Assembly (NCBI RefSeq): GCF_003429085.1
Contig: NZ_QVTC01000060.1
Location: 29,126 to 93,125 of the forward strand
Reading direction: 5' to 3'
From: Bacillus sp. V59.32b
GTDB lineage: Bacteria > Bacillota > Bacilli > Bacillales > DSM-1321
DNA: 64,000 bases
The position numbers and the translations under genes were made by a program. The notes beneath the pieces were generated by a model that saw only the letters and a list, made by a program, of their open reading frames with translations, searched no databases and was not told the origin of the DNA. Positions 54,611 to 64,000 of the stretch are shown here, one piece after another. Positions within the stretch are counted from its first letter, which is position 1. Each line of letters opens with the position of its first letter.

Positions 54611-55963
54611 ATGATTAAAAAACTACTGATTGCAAACCGCGGTGAAATTGCCGTCCGTATTATCAGGGCCTGCAAGGAATTGGGCATTGAGACGGTCGCT
54701 GTCTTTTCTGAAGCCGACAGAGAGGCGCTTCATGTCCAGCTCGCAGATGAGGCGTATTGTATAGGACCGACCGCATCCAAAGACAGTTACCTTAATTTCA
54801 CGAACATTATCAGCACGGCCAAGCTTACAGGTTCGGATGCCATTCATCCCGGTTATGGATTTTTGGCTGAAAACGCGGATTTCGCTGACCTGTGCCGTGA
54901 GTGTGGAATCATTTTTGTAGGTCCGTCCCCCGAGGCGATTTCAAAAATGGGCACAAAGGATGTGGCGAGGGAAACGATGCGTGAAGCGGGTGTACCGATT
55001 GTTCCCGGATCACAAGGCATTATAAAAGATAATGATGAAGCGATAAAACTGGCAGAAAAAATCGGTTATCCGGTTATCATAAAGGCTACTGCTGGCGGAG
55101 GCGGAAAAGGAATCCGTGTTGCGAGAACCGAGGATGATCTGGTTAAAGGTCTCCGCATTACCCAACAGGAAGCCATGACCGCGTTCGGCAATGCCGGGGT
55201 CTATATTGAAAAGTATATTGAAGACTTTCGTCACGTTGAAATCCAGGTGATGGCCGATTCACACGGAAACGCCATCCACTTGGGTGAACGGGATTGTTCG
55301 ATTCAACGACGCTTGCAAAAGCTGGTTGAAGAGACCCCTTCCCCGGCCCTGGATAGTGAAATGCGCGAGGAGATGGGGGCTGCGGCTGTAAAGGCAGCTG
55401 TGGCTGTGGACTATTCGGGAGCAGGAACAGTCGAATTCATCTATGATTATAAGAACCGTAAATTTTACTTTATGGAAATGAATACCCGTATTCAGGTAGA
55501 GCATCCTGTTACTGAAATGGTGACGGGTGTTGATTTGATCAAGGAACAGATTTATGTGGCATCCGGAAAAAGACTGAGTTTGAAACAAGAGGATGTTGCC
55601 TTTAACGGATGGGCGATTGAATGTCGCATCAACGCGGAAAACCCCGAAAAGAATTTTATGCCGTCTGCCGGACAGATCCAGATGTACCTGCCCCCGGGCG
55701 GATTTGGCGTAAGGGTGGATTCCGCTGCCTATCCAGGCTATTCGATTCCTCCCTATTATGATTCGATGATCGCGAAATTGATCGTCCACGCGGCGACAAG
55801 GGAAGAAGCCATCGAAAAAATGAAGCGCGCATTAAGTGAGTTTGCGATTGAGGGCGTTCATACGACCATTCCGTTTCATATTAAACTGCTTCAGCATGAA
55901 CAGTTCGTCTCAGGGGAATTTAATACTAAATTCCTTGAAATATATGATGTAATGGATTCATAA
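54611..55963 (+). CDS. accC: Biotin carboxylase subunit of acetyl-CoA carboxylase
   Basis: 450 residues. ATP-grasp enzyme that carboxylates biotin on AccB. Present: N-terminal [20 protein letters not shown], the glycine-rich ATP loop [37 protein letters not shown] and the C-terminal [28 protein letters not shown] upstream of the ATG. Confidence 0.98.
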   Translation: MIKKLLIANRGEIAVRIIRACKELGIETVAVFSEADREALHVQLADEAYCIGPTASKDSYLNFTNIISTAKLTGSDAIHPGYGFLAENADFADLCRECGIIFVGPSPEAISKMGTKDVARETMREAGVPIVPGSQGIIKDNDEAIKLAEKIGYPVIIKATAGGGGKGIRVARTEDDLVKGLRITQQEAMTAFGNAGVYIEKYIEDFRHVEIQVMADSHGNAIHLGERDCSIQRRLQKLVEETPSPALDSEMREEMGAAAVKAAVAVDYSGAGTVEFIYDYKNRKFYFMEMNTRIQVEHPVTEMVTGVDLIKEQIYVASGKRLSLKQEDVAFNGWAIECRINAENPEKNFMPSAGQIQMYLPPGGFGVRVDSAAYPGYSIPPYYDSMIAKLIVHAATREEAIEKMKRALSEFAIEGVHTTIPFHIKLLQHEQFVSGEFNTKFLEIYDVMDS

Positions 55964-55990
55964 TGAAAGAGAAACAGGAGGTGCTTTAAA

Positions 55991-56404
55991 ATGAGTGAAA
56001 TGGAAAGTGCAATGCTTGAGATGAACGAAAGTGATAATGGATTAGGCAAAGTGGAAATAGCTCCAGAGGTCATTGAAGTCATTGCCGGAATTGCTGCGGG
56101 TGAAGTTGAAGGCGTCGCACAGATGCGCGGCGGGTTTGCTTCAGGAGTCGTAGAACGTCTCGGGAAAAAAAATCACGGCAAGGGCGTTAAAGTGGACCTG
56201 TCCGGCGATGGAATTAAGGTGGACTTATATTGCGTCATGAAATTCGGTGTGTCTATCCCCAAGGTAGCCCAGTCGGTACAGGATAATATCAGGCAGGCAT
56301 TATTGAATATGACAGCTTTGGATGCCGATGAAGTGAATGTCCATGTCGTCGGGATCCAATTTGAGAACGCGAAACAAGAAACGGAAATCGAGCAGGAAAT
56401 GTAA
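55991..56404 (+). CDS. yqhY: Asp23/YqhY family protein
   Basis: 137 residues with the DUF322 core IAPEVIEVIAGIAAGEVEGV and GKKNHGKGVKVDLSGDGI. In B. subtilis YqhY influences acetyl-CoA carboxylase, and the gene follows accC here too (27 bp gap, AGGAGGTG site). Highly acidic ends are typical of this abundant cytoplasmic family. Confidence 0.94.
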   Translation: MSEMESAMLEMNESDNGLGKVEIAPEVIEVIAGIAAGEVEGVAQMRGGFASGVVERLGKKNHGKGVKVDLSGDGIKVDLYCVMKFGVSIPKVAQSVQDNIRQALLNMTALDADEVNVHVVGIQFENAKQETEIEQEM

Positions 56405-56423
56405 CATTCTTACATTCTAAAGA

Positions 56424-56452
56424 AAGGCCCGGCTTTTTAGCCGGGCTTTTCT
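56424..56452 (+). terminator. accB-accC-yqhY terminator
   Basis: AAGGCCCGGCT pairs with AGCCGGGCTTT (one G.U) around a short loop, followed by T residues. Confidence 0.9.
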
Positions 56453-56718
56453 ATTAAAAACACCTGCGCCTGAGTTTAGTTTGCCTTGTTATGAGGCATA
56501 CAAATTATATAGGAATTAAAAGCATAGGATTTTTGTTTCTCTTCACACTATTATCTGATACAGTGTAAAAGATGTGATTTCCATCGAAGGTTGAGGCAAA
56601 ACGAGTTCTTTGTTTATCGTTTAATTAATAAAACTTAATAATTTTAATAAAATGACATTTAATGTTCGTCTTTGTCTTTGTTTTCATATATAATAGTGGA
56701 TATTAAAGGAGTAAAGTG

Positions 56719-57105
56719 ATGAAAAGAAGAATAGCCCGTGAAAAAGCACTACAGGCACTTTATACGATCGAGATTGGCAAGTCGGAAATTCAGGATGCAC
56801 TGGTGAGCGTTTTGGATGGCGGAGCCTCTGATGAATATTTCGAAAAGCTCGTAAAAGGTACCCTTGACAAAAAAGAAGAGATTGACGGCCTGATCCGCAG
56901 CAACCTTGAAAACTGGACGCTTGAGCGGCTTGCGAATATTGACCGCAACCTTCTTAGGCTTGCCATTTTTGAGATGCGGTACAGTGAAGATGTTCCGGTA
57001 AATGTCGCCATGGATGAAAGCATTGAAGTCGCTAAAAAGTTTGGGGATGACCAATCAAGCCGATTTGTGAATGCGGTTTTGTCAAAAGTCAAAGACTCGC
57101 TGTAA
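56719..57105 (+). CDS. nusB: Transcription antitermination factor NusB
   Basis: 128 residues from ATG 56719 (AAAGGAG upstream; GTG 56716 possible). All-helical NusB fold with RRIAREKALQALYTIE, LGERLANIDRNLLRLAIFE-type core and DESIEVAKKFGDDQSSRFVNAVL. With NusE it binds boxA of rRNA leaders. A 260-bp gap without a gene lies upstream and probably holds its promoter. Confidence 0.95.
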   Translation: MKRRIAREKALQALYTIEIGKSEIQDALVSVLDGGASDEYFEKLVKGTLDKKEEIDGLIRSNLENWTLERLANIDRNLLRLAIFEMRYSEDVPVNVAMDESIEVAKKFGDDQSSRFVNAVLSKVKDSL

Positions 57106-57163
57106 TCACGATGTACGTGCCGTTTCTTTTTCACCATTTCATTCGGGGAGGAATTCTTGGAAA

Positions 57164-58039
57164 ATGACAGCTAAAATAATTGATGGTAAAGAAATAGCAC
57201 TAGCAGTAAGGCAAGAGATAGCGGAGGATGTAAAGAAGCTTCTAGCAAAAAATGTTACCCCAGGCTTGGCCGTTGTTTTGGTTGGCGATAACCAGGCTTC
57301 CCGCACGTATGTCACCCATAAACAAAAGGCATGTCAGGAGCTTGGAATGCATTCCGTTTTAATTGAATATCCAGCTACCCTTACTCAGTATCAGCTTGTT
57401 GAAAAAATTAAAGAACTGAATGCGGATGACGCGATCCATGGCATTCTCGTACAGCTGCCGCTCCCGCAGCATATTGACGAAAAGGAAATCATTGAAGCGA
57501 TTTCCCCGGAGAAGGATGTGGATGGCTTTCATCCAATCAATATCGGTAGAATGATGACCGGGCAGGATGCGTTTCTTCCTTGCACTCCATATGGCATTTT
57601 AGAAATGCTGAAATATATCGGCTGTGACATGGAAGGTAAGCATGTCGTCGTGGTCGGCCGCAGCAATATCGTCGGCAAGCCGGCTGGACAACTGTTCTTG
57701 AATGAAAATGCGACGGTGACCTACTGCCATTCCCGTACAAACGATCTTGCCCATCATACGAGACAGGCTGATATTATCGTCGTGGCTGTTGGGAGGAGAA
57801 ACATGGTCACGGCTGAGCATGTGAAACAAGGTGCGATTGTGATCGATGTCGGGATGAATCGGGACGATGAAGGCAAGCTATGCGGCGACGTGTCATTTCA
57901 GGAAGTAAAAGAAATTGCCTCTTACATTACCCCTGTTCCAGGAGGCGTCGGACCGATGACGATAACGATGCTGATGAAGAACACACTGAAATCAGCCCAA
58001 AAGGCTCATCGTACCAAGCCGGAAACTTTAAATTGTTAA
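57164..58039 (+). CDS. folD: Bifunctional methylene-THF dehydrogenase/methenyl-THF cyclohydrolase
   Basis: 291 residues from ATG 57164 behind GGGGAGGA; earlier in-frame codons lie within nusB. It interconverts 5,10-methylene-THF and 10-formyl-THF using NADP. Visible: VGDNQASRTYVTHKQKAC with the catalytic lysine, GILVQLPLPQHI, VVVGRSNIVGKP for NADP and PVPGGVGPMTITML. It takes the carbon unit released by the glycine cleavage system. Confidence 0.97.
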   Translation: MTAKIIDGKEIALAVRQEIAEDVKKLLAKNVTPGLAVVLVGDNQASRTYVTHKQKACQELGMHSVLIEYPATLTQYQLVEKIKELNADDAIHGILVQLPLPQHIDEKEIIEAISPEKDVDGFHPINIGRMMTGQDAFLPCTPYGILEMLKYIGCDMEGKHVVVVGRSNIVGKPAGQLFLNENATVTYCHSRTNDLAHHTRQADIIVVAVGRRNMVTAEHVKQGAIVIDVGMNRDDEGKLCGDVSFQEVKEIASYITPVPGGVGPMTITMLMKNTLKSAQKAHRTKPETLNC

Positions 58040-58062
58040 GAAAAAAGGATTAAATGCTTAAA

Positions 58063-58104
58063 AGAAGCCGGACTCTTGTTTATAATGAAGAGACGGCTTT
58101 TTTA
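58063..58104 (+). terminator. folD terminator
   Basis: AAGCCGGACTCTT with AAGAGACGGCTT (imperfect, one bulge) and a T6 run. Confidence 0.75.
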
Positions 58105-58185
58105 TATGAGTGATAATTTCAAATGAGAGAATCGATGTTCCTTACGTTCTTTGAGATAACAATGTTTCTTTTAAGGAGAGTCTTA

Positions 58186-59541
58186 ATGGAAAATCAACAA
58201 TATTTAAGCGTTACGGCTTTAACAAAATATATTAAGCGCAAATTCGATATGGATCCCCATCTGCAGAATATGTACATAAAAGGTGAGATTTCGAATTTCA
58301 AACAGCATTCAAGCGGACATATGTATTTTACGCTTAAGGATGAAAAAGCACGGCTCCTTGCCGTCATGTTTGCAAGCAGCGCGAACGGGCTTAAATTCAC
58401 CCCGGAAAATGGGATGAAGGTATTGGTACAGGGAGATGTATCCGTCTACGAGCAAAGTGGGCAATACCAGCTGTATGTCAAGGCGATGTCTCCTGATGGC
58501 ATCGGCGATCTCTATTTGGCTTATGAACAGCTAAAGAAGAAGCTGGAGGAAAAGGGGTTGTTCTCCCCGCAGCATAAGAAAGAAATCCCGCGATACCCGA
58601 AGACCGTGGGCATTATCACGTCGCCGACCGGTGCCGCTTTGCGGGATATCCTCATTACAATTAAACGAAGGTTTCCAATCGCGAGAATCATCATCTATCC
58701 CGCGCTTGTACAAGGGACCAATGCCCCCAGATCCATTGCGATGGCGATTGCCACGGCAAATTCGAGAAAAGAAGCGGACGTCTTGATTGCCGGACGCGGC
58801 GGAGGCTCAATCGAGGAGCTTTGGGCCTTCAATGAAGAGGTGGTCGCAGAATCGATTTTCGACTCGGATATTCCAATTATATCGGCAGTCGGGCATGAAA
58901 CGGATTTTACGATCGCGGATTTTGTTGCCGACTTGAGAGCACCGACGCCGACCGGAGCCGCCGAGCTCGCTGTCCCGCATCTCAATGAAATTATGGAACG
59001 GCTGATGAACCGGAAAAACCGGTTAACCAGGTCGGTGCAGGAGTTGGTCAATTTTGAGGGCACTAAGCTAGCCCGCCTGGAAAAATCATACGCCTTCCGT
59101 TACCCAAGGAAGATGTATGAACAAAAAATGGAGCAGCTTGATAAAGCGGTAGAGCGGCTTAAAAGGGAAAGCAGGAGGTATTTTCTAAAAAAGAATGATA
59201 ACCTGTCAGCCCTTCAGACCAGTCTCAGGAAGCAACATCCTTATCAGGCCGTTTTACAAGGGAAGGATAGCCTTGATAAACAGAAAAGAATGTTGAACAG
59301 ATTAATGGAAAACATCCTGAAGACCCATACCCAGAATTTTGTTCATAAAAATGCGACATTATCGGCGTTAAGTCCGCTTAAAATCATGGACCGGGGATAC
59401 GGGCTTATATACTCGGAAGATGAAACGCTTGTGAAGAGCAGGGAACAAGTAGCAAAGGGAGATGCAATCTCCGTACAAATAAAAGACGGCATATTGAATT
59501 GCATTGTGCAGGATATAAAGGAGAGAAATGAACATGAGTGA
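58186..59541 (+). CDS. xseA: Exodeoxyribonuclease VII large subunit
   Basis: 451 residues from ATG 58186 (AAGGAGAG upstream). N-terminal OB-fold ([23 protein letters not shown]), catalytic central part ([46 protein letters not shown]) and a coiled-coil C-terminal part binding XseB. The complex degrades single-stranded DNA. Overlaps xseB by 8 bp. Confidence 0.97.
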   Translation: MENQQYLSVTALTKYIKRKFDMDPHLQNMYIKGEISNFKQHSSGHMYFTLKDEKARLLAVMFASSANGLKFTPENGMKVLVQGDVSVYEQSGQYQLYVKAMSPDGIGDLYLAYEQLKKKLEEKGLFSPQHKKEIPRYPKTVGIITSPTGAALRDILITIKRRFPIARIIIYPALVQGTNAPRSIAMAIATANSRKEADVLIAGRGGGSIEELWAFNEEVVAESIFDSDIPIISAVGHETDFTIADFVADLRAPTPTGAAELAVPHLNEIMERLMNRKNRLTRSVQELVNFEGTKLARLEKSYAFRYPRKMYEQKMEQLDKAVERLKRESRRYFLKKNDNLSALQTSLRKQHPYQAVLQGKDSLDKQKRMLNRLMENILKTHTQNFVHKNATLSALSPLKIMDRGYGLIYSEDETLVKSREQVAKGDAISVQIKDGILNCIVQDIKERNEHE

Positions 59542-59761
59542 AGAATTAACCTTTGAACAGGCAATGGACAAGCTGGAGGATATCGTGGAGAAGCTGGAAG
59601 AAGGCGACGTAGCATTAGAAGAAGCTATATCCATTTACAAGCAGGGAATGGATTTATCGAGGCTCTGCCACCAAAAGCTGAAAGCGGTGGAAGATCAATT
59701 GACCGAGATTTTACGTGAGGACGGCGAACTCGAAGGCTTTGCGGTTCAGGAGGAGGAATAA
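59534..59761 (+). CDS. xseB: Exodeoxyribonuclease VII small subunit
   Basis: 75 residues from ATG 59534 (GGAGAG 8 bp upstream). Two-helix protein with the family motif [28 protein letters not shown]. Several copies coat the XseA coiled coil. Translation coupled to xseA. Confidence 0.96.
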   Translation: MSEELTFEQAMDKLEDIVEKLEEGDVALEEAISIYKQGMDLSRLCHQKLKAVEDQLTEILREDGELEGFAVQEEE

Positions 59762-59764
59762 ATA

Positions 59765-60661
59765 TTGAGTACAGGTGAAGCCTATCAGGCTTTTTCTGAA
59801 AAGTATAAGACACTTATTGAAACAGAGATCGTTGCCTATGTAAAGGCTATACAAGCACCGGATACATTAAAGGAAGCAATGATTTATTCCCTTGAGGCGG
59901 GCGGGAAAAGAATCCGCCCGTTATTGGTATTCGCAGTACTGTCCGCTTTTGGCAAAGATACGCGGATTGGCATTCCAGCCGCGGCGGCGATTGAAATGAT
60001 TCATACATACTCCCTGATCCATGATGATTTGCCGAGCATGGATAATGATGACTTGCGTCGGGGAAAGCCGACCAACCATAAAATATTCGGTGAAGCCAAT
60101 GCAATATTGGCAGGTGACGCGCTGCTGACATACAGCTTTCAGGTAATTGCCGGTAGCAGCCATCCGGATGTTTCAGCTGAAATGAAGCTGGAATTGATAC
60201 AGGAACTGTCCAAAGCAGCCGGAGCAGAAGGCATGGTTGGCGGACAGGTAGCTGATATGGCAGGAGAAAGCAAACAGCTCACATTAAAGGAACTGGAATA
60301 TGTTCATGAGCATAAAACAGGAAGGCTGCTTACGTTCAGTGTATTATCGGGTGCTATATTAGTCGGTGCCAACGATCAACAGCGCCGGCACTTGCTGCAA
60401 TTCTCCCATCACCTGGGGCTTGCCTTCCAAATCCGCGATGATATTCTCGATATCGAGGGAACGGCAGAAATCATCGGAAAACCGATAGGAAGCGACGCAA
60501 TAAATAAAAAAAGCACGTACCCATCCTTACTCACGCTTGAGGGGGCAAAGGACAAGCTGAAGGAGCATATTGACAACGCCCATCATGAATTGGGAAAAAC
60601 GAATCTCGATACAAGTTTATTAGCAGAAATTACAGACCTGATATCGGCAAGGAATCACTAA
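59765..60661 (+). CDS. ispA: Farnesyl diphosphate synthase
   Basis: 298 residues; TTG 59765 with GGAGGAA upstream. It condenses IPP and DMAPP to farnesyl diphosphate for undecaprenol, quinones and haem A. First Asp-rich motif DDLPSMDNDDLRRGKPT, second DDILDIEG, plus GGKRIRPLLV. Lies between xseB (3 bp gap) and dxs, the first enzyme of its precursor pathway. Confidence 0.96.
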   Translation: MSTGEAYQAFSEKYKTLIETEIVAYVKAIQAPDTLKEAMIYSLEAGGKRIRPLLVFAVLSAFGKDTRIGIPAAAAIEMIHTYSLIHDDLPSMDNDDLRRGKPTNHKIFGEANAILAGDALLTYSFQVIAGSSHPDVSAEMKLELIQELSKAAGAEGMVGGQVADMAGESKQLTLKELEYVHEHKTGRLLTFSVLSGAILVGANDQQRRHLLQFSHHLGLAFQIRDDILDIEGTAEIIGKPIGSDAINKKSTYPSLLTLEGAKDKLKEHIDNAHHELGKTNLDTSLLAEITDLISARNH

Positions 60662-60677
60662 GTAGGCGCTTACAAGT

Positions 60678-60706
60678 TTGTTATGAATACGGGATTGTGA
60701 TATACT
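60678..60706 (+). promoter_or_regulatory. Predicted sigma-A promoter for dxs
   Basis: TTGTTA (60678-60683), 17-bp spacer, TATACT (60701-60706). It is 17 bp after ispA and 177 bp before the dxs start. Confidence 0.7.
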
Positions 60707-60782
60707 CATCTTGAAAATTTTCCTGTTTTTTGTCGCTTATTCTTTCCAGCAGGAAAACCGTAAATGGAAAATCATGAAATGC

Positions 60783-60816
60783 AGCCGCCGTTATCATCTG
60801 GTGCCGGCGGCTTTTT
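60783..60816 (+). terminator. Terminator-like hairpin in the dxs leader
   Basis: AGCCGCCG and CCGGCGGCT pair around a 13-nt loop, then five T residues. It is about 70 bp after the predicted promoter start and 67 bp before dxs, so it ends ispA transcripts and may also act as an attenuator. Confidence 0.75.
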
Positions 60817-60882
60817 AGCACCGTAATTTTAGTTAAAAAGTCGGACGCTGCAACAGAATAAAATGAAAGCGAGTGATCCGGT

Positions 60883-62775
60883 TTGGATCTTCTATCTATA
60901 AAAGACCCATCATTCTTGAAAAATATGAACCAGGCAGAATTAGAACAGCTTAGCGAGGAAATCCGTAAATTTCTGATTGGCAAATTATCCACCACAGGGG
61001 GGCACATCGGTCCAAACCTTGGCGTCGTTGAACTTACGATTGCCTTGCACAAGGAATTCAACAGCCCCCAGGACAAAATCATTTGGGATGTCGGACATCA
61101 ATCCTATGTTCATAAAATCTTGACAGGAAGAGCGGGCGAATTTGATACATTAAGACAATATAGAGGACTTTGCGGGTTCCCAAAAAGAATTGAAAGTGAG
61201 CATGACGTATGGGAAACCGGGCATAGTTCCACATCGTTATCCGCCGCGATGGGGATGGCGATTGCCCGTGACTTAAAAAAGGAGAAGAGCTTTATTCTCC
61301 CTGTGATTGGCGACGGGGCGTTAACGGGCGGGATGGCACTGGAGGCACTTAATCATATCGGCCATGAGAAAAAAGATATGATTGTGATCCTCAATGATAA
61401 TGAAATGTCGATTGCCCCCAATGTCGGCGCTCTTCACAGTGTGCTTGGCCGCCTTCGCACAGCCGGGAAGTATAATTATGTGAAAGATGAGCTTGAATAT
61501 ATTTTGAAAAAGATACCTGCTGTCGGCGGCAAGCTTGCGGCAACTGCAGAGCGGGTAAAAGACAGCCTGAAATATTTGCTCGTATCCGGCATATTCTTCG
61601 AGGAGCTCGGCTTTACCTATTTAGGGCCGGTTGACGGCCATAACTATGAGGAGCTGTTCGAAAACTTCCGCTATGCTAAAAAAACGGAGGGACCTGTGCT
61701 TTTGCATGTTATCACCAAAAAAGGCAAAGGCTATAATCCGGCTGAAACCGATAAGATCGGAACATGGCATGGAACCGGTCCTTATAAAATCGAAACAGGT
61801 GCCTTTGTTAAACCGCTGCAATCGCCGCCTGCATGGAGCAAGCTGGTCAGTGAAACGGTGCGACGTCTTGCCAGAGAGGATGAGCGGATTGTTGCGATTA
61901 CTCCGGCGATGCCGGTCGGATCTAAGCTTGAAGGGTTTGCAAGTGAATTTCCTGATCGAATGTACGATGTCGGAATTGCCGAGCAACATGCAGCGACGAC
62001 CGCTGCAGGACTTGCGACCCAGGATATGAAACCATTTTTGGCGATCTATTCAACCTTCTTGCAGCGTGCCTATGATCAGGTATTACATGACATCTGCCGC
62101 ATGAATTTAAACGTATTTCTGGGTATCGACAGGGCAGGTCTTGTCGGAGCCGATGGGGAAACACACCAAGGCGTGTTTGATATTGCCTTTTTACGACCTA
62201 TGCCGAACATGGTCTTGATGATGCCGAAGGATGAGAATGAAGGCCAGCATATGGTCAATACAGCCATAAAGTACAATGGTGGACCGATTGCGATGAGGTT
62301 CCCGCGCGGTAATGGCCTTGGTGTCCAATTGGATGACGAGCTAAAGCAAATTCCAATCGGATCATGGGAAGTGCTCAAAGAAGGAAATGACGCGGTGATT
62401 TTAACATTCGGAACGACGATCCCAATGGCTCTAGAGGCCGCCGTCATACTTGAAAAACAGGATTATTCAGTTAGGGTTATCAATGCCCGCTTCATAAAGC
62501 CGATGGACGAGAAAATGCTAAACAGCATACTCGATACTAAGCTGCCTATTTTGACCATTGAAGAAGCGGTTCTCCAAGGAGGATTCGGAAGCGCTGTTCT
62601 CGAGTTTGCGCATGAACATGGCACTCACGGATCCATCATTGAACGCATGGGCATTCCTGATGAATTCATTGAACATGGTAGTGTCGATAAGCTGCTCGAG
62701 GATATCGGCCTCACTGTTGATGGGGTAGTAAACAAAATCATTAAAATAACACCAAAAAAGCAAAAAAGGGCATAA
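60883..62775 (+). CDS. dxs: 1-deoxy-D-xylulose-5-phosphate synthase
   Basis: 630 residues. TPP enzyme that joins pyruvate and glyceraldehyde 3-phosphate, the committing step of the MEP isoprenoid pathway. Motifs: [17 protein letters not shown], the TPP loop [20 protein letters not shown] with NDN, the transketolase pyrimidine part [17 protein letters not shown] and [20 protein letters not shown] 60883 is taken as start; the ribosome site (GAGTG) is weak. Confidence 0.96.
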   Translation: MDLLSIKDPSFLKNMNQAELEQLSEEIRKFLIGKLSTTGGHIGPNLGVVELTIALHKEFNSPQDKIIWDVGHQSYVHKILTGRAGEFDTLRQYRGLCGFPKRIESEHDVWETGHSSTSLSAAMGMAIARDLKKEKSFILPVIGDGALTGGMALEALNHIGHEKKDMIVILNDNEMSIAPNVGALHSVLGRLRTAGKYNYVKDELEYILKKIPAVGGKLAATAERVKDSLKYLLVSGIFFEELGFTYLGPVDGHNYEELFENFRYAKKTEGPVLLHVITKKGKGYNPAETDKIGTWHGTGPYKIETGAFVKPLQSPPAWSKLVSETVRRLAREDERIVAITPAMPVGSKLEGFASEFPDRMYDVGIAEQHAATTAAGLATQDMKPFLAIYSTFLQRAYDQVLHDICRMNLNVFLGIDRAGLVGADGETHQGVFDIAFLRPMPNMVLMMPKDENEGQHMVNTAIKYNGGPIAMRFPRGNGLGVQLDDELKQIPIGSWEVLKEGNDAVILTFGTTIPMALEAAVILEKQDYSVRVINARFIKPMDEKMLNSILDTKLPILTIEEAVLQGGFGSAVLEFAHEHGTHGSIIERMGIPDEFIEHGSVDKLLEDIGLTVDGVVNKIIKITPKKQKRA

Positions 62776-62779
62776 TAGC

Positions 62780-63634
62780 ATGAAGGCTAAAAAAGAAAGA
62801 TTGGACATTTTGCTTGTAGAAAAAGGTTTATCCGAAACGAGGGAAAAGGCAAAGCGGATGATTATGGCCGGCCTTGTTTACGGTAACGAGGAACGTTTGG
62901 ACAAGCCCGGAGAAAAAGTTCCTGTTGATTTGGAGCTTACAATCAAGGGGAAAATGATGCCATACGTGTCTCGAGGCGGTTTAAAGCTGGAAAAGGCGTT
63001 AAATACATTTGATCTTGATGTGTTGGACAAGGTTCTTTTGGATATCGGAGCTTCCACTGGGGGTTTCACCGATTGCGCCTTGCAGAATGGCGCTAAAATG
63101 TCATACGCGCTGGATGTGGGCTATAACCAGCTTGCATGGAAGCTGAGGCAAGACGACCGGGTCAAGGTGATGGAGCGAACGAATTTCCGTTATGTACGTC
63201 CTGCCGACCTCATTGGTGCGATGCCCAATTTCGCAAGCATTGATGTTTCGTTTATCTCATTAACGCTCATCCTGCCGGTGCTGAAAACGTTGCTCGTGCC
63301 GGATAGTGATGTCGTGGCGCTCGTCAAGCCGCAATTTGAAGCAGGAAAGAATCAAGTAGGCAAGAAAGGGATTGTGCGTGAGAGTAAAATTCATGTCGAA
63401 GTAATCGATAAAATCATCGCCTTTGCGATCAAAGAAGGCTATGACATCAAAAACGCGTCCTTCTCCCCGATAACAGGCGGCGATGGCAATATTGAATTCT
63501 TGCTCCACCTTCATTGGTCGGGAGAAAAGGAATCCGGTGACAATCAACTAAAAGATTCCACCGAAAATATTGTCAAACAGGCTCATCAGGAATTGAAACA
63601 AACGAAAGATAAGGAAAGTAATAAAGACTCCTAG
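62780..63634 (+). CDS. yqxC: TlyA family rRNA 2'-O-methyltransferase
   Basis: 284 residues: S4 RNA-binding domain (about 1-62, RLDILLVEKGLSETREKAKRMIMAGLV) and FtsJ-like methyltransferase domain with the SAM motif LLDIGASTGGFTDCALQNGA, KALDVGYNQLAWKLR-like and KPQFEAGKNQVGKKGIVR. TlyA in mycobacteria methylates cytidines in 16S and 23S rRNA. It lies 4 bp after dxs. The C-terminal 30 residues are charged and variable. Confidence 0.95.
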   Translation: MKAKKERLDILLVEKGLSETREKAKRMIMAGLVYGNEERLDKPGEKVPVDLELTIKGKMMPYVSRGGLKLEKALNTFDLDVLDKVLLDIGASTGGFTDCALQNGAKMSYALDVGYNQLAWKLRQDDRVKVMERTNFRYVRPADLIGAMPNFASIDVSFISLTLILPVLKTLLVPDSDVVALVKPQFEAGKNQVGKKGIVRESKIHVEVIDKIIAFAIKEGYDIKNASFSPITGGDGNIEFLLHLHWSGEKESGDNQLKDSTENIVKQAHQELKQTKDKESNKDS

Positions 63635-63662
63635 CTGCAGCAGCAGCATATAGGAGTCTTTA
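63622..63662 (+). terminator. Terminator after yqxC
   Basis: AAAGACTCCTA and TAGGAGTCTTT form an 11-bp stem overlapping the stop codon; the T tract is short and mixed. Confidence 0.8.
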
Positions 63663-64000
63663 TCTATATACCATCATTTTTGGCTCATTTAAGCTCCAAC
63701 TGTGGAAAGCTTGCTTTTCCTCTCGCCTTATGCAGTTGGAGCAAGCTTTCAGCTTTGCTGAAAGGCAGAAGAGACCGGGGTTTCAGGAATAACTCTAATT
63801 GAAATGATCAAAATTTTTTATAAAAATCTCATACTTGAATCAATTTTTAAATTTTAGAGCCCCAATGGTTCTGAGACGCAAAAAAGGAGTACCTCCCCAA
63901 AAAATAGGCTGTGTTAGTACTCCCTATTGATTTCCAAACCTGTTGCTTTTCGCTGCAGGCGGCGACTCCTCGAAAATGCTACGCATTTTCTCGTGCGGTG
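63663..64000. other. Intergenic region with several inverted repeats, no gene
   Basis: GCTCCAACTG (63690-) pairs with CAGTTGGAGC near 63725-63740. CTTTCAGC-TTTG-CTGAAAG follows closely. A third arm pair is GGAGTAC/GTACTCC near 63886-63925. The last 55 bases (CGCTGCAGGCGGCGACTCC and on) resemble a dispersed Bacillaceae intergenic repeat, cut by the window end. Confidence 0.55.

Noticed and set aside
60681..61082. 133-codon minus-strand frame over the dxs leader
   Set aside because: Antisense to dxs and its leader, without a ribosome site or recognised motif.

Overview
The window is a stretch of a Bacillaceae chromosome. Its gene order matches the yqg-yqh-yqi region of Bacillus subtilis almost gene for gene: yqgN, yqgP/gluP, yqgQ, glcK, yqgS, yqgT, yqgU, yqgW-yqgY, the comG operon, yqzE, yqhG-yqhH, gcvT-gcvPA-gcvPB, yqhL, lipM, splB, yqhO-yqhR, aroQ, yqhT, efp, spoIIIAA-AH, accB-accC, yqhY, nusB, folD, xseA-xseB, ispA, dxs and tlyA/yqxC. 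Competence, sporulation (spoIIIA, splB) and lipoteichoic acid genes, together with strong GGAGG-type ribosome sites and frequent TTG/GTG starts, indicate an endospore-forming Bacillus-like host. The species was not identified.

Layout. 1-966: 3' end of phoU and a 22-unit 20-bp repeat array. 967-11.5 kb: yqzCD, rpmG, yqgN, a DUF92 membrane protein, ldh with an in-frame amber codon, gluP with a frameshift, yqgQ-glcK, and an LTA synthase paralog. 11.8-18 kb: peptidoglycan endopeptidase yqgT, lipoprotein yqgU, small membrane proteins, yqgX, a MidA-type methyltransferase, and a cysteine-containing HTH regulator. 18.2-23 kb: comGA-GG, aroK, yqzE. 23-30 kb: yqhGH, then the glycine cleavage genes behind a tandem glycine riboswitch. 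30-36 kb: yqhL, lipM, and a B12-dependent ribonucleotide reductase (nrdJ) with two NrdR boxes. 36-40 kb: an accessory island. 40-64 kb: conserved backbone again.

The most unusual part is 31.6-40.1 kb. nrdJ is split by two related group I introns into exons of 789, 30 and 1743 nt. The first intron carries a LAGLIDADG endonuclease, and both 5' splice sites are supported by perfect 6-bp P1 pairings ending in the expected U.G wobble. Immediately after nrdJ lies a series of decayed Tn7-like elements: two tnsA-side ends, three opposite ends, and three copies of the same 5-bp target duplication ACAGC. They sit 20 bp past the nrdJ stop, inside the loop of what was the nrdJ terminator hairpin. Orientation and the arrangement of transposase-site repeats match Tn7 at glmS. 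This suggests the 3' end of nrdJ is a repeatedly used attachment site for a Tn7-like lineage. Cargo left behind includes a lipoprotein, a MerR regulator with a four-helix membrane protein, and a broken GNAT acetyltransferase.

A second theme is three intergenic repeat tracts (390-887, 11.53-11.70 kb, 48.31-48.47 kb). Their sequences differ, but each repeats a short GC(N)ACAAA-like core every 20-21 bp. A third is a set of single-base lesions in otherwise full-length genes (ldh, gluP, the 14.6-15.1 kb gene, the 40.2-kb MFS transporter), which are either recent decay or sequence errors.
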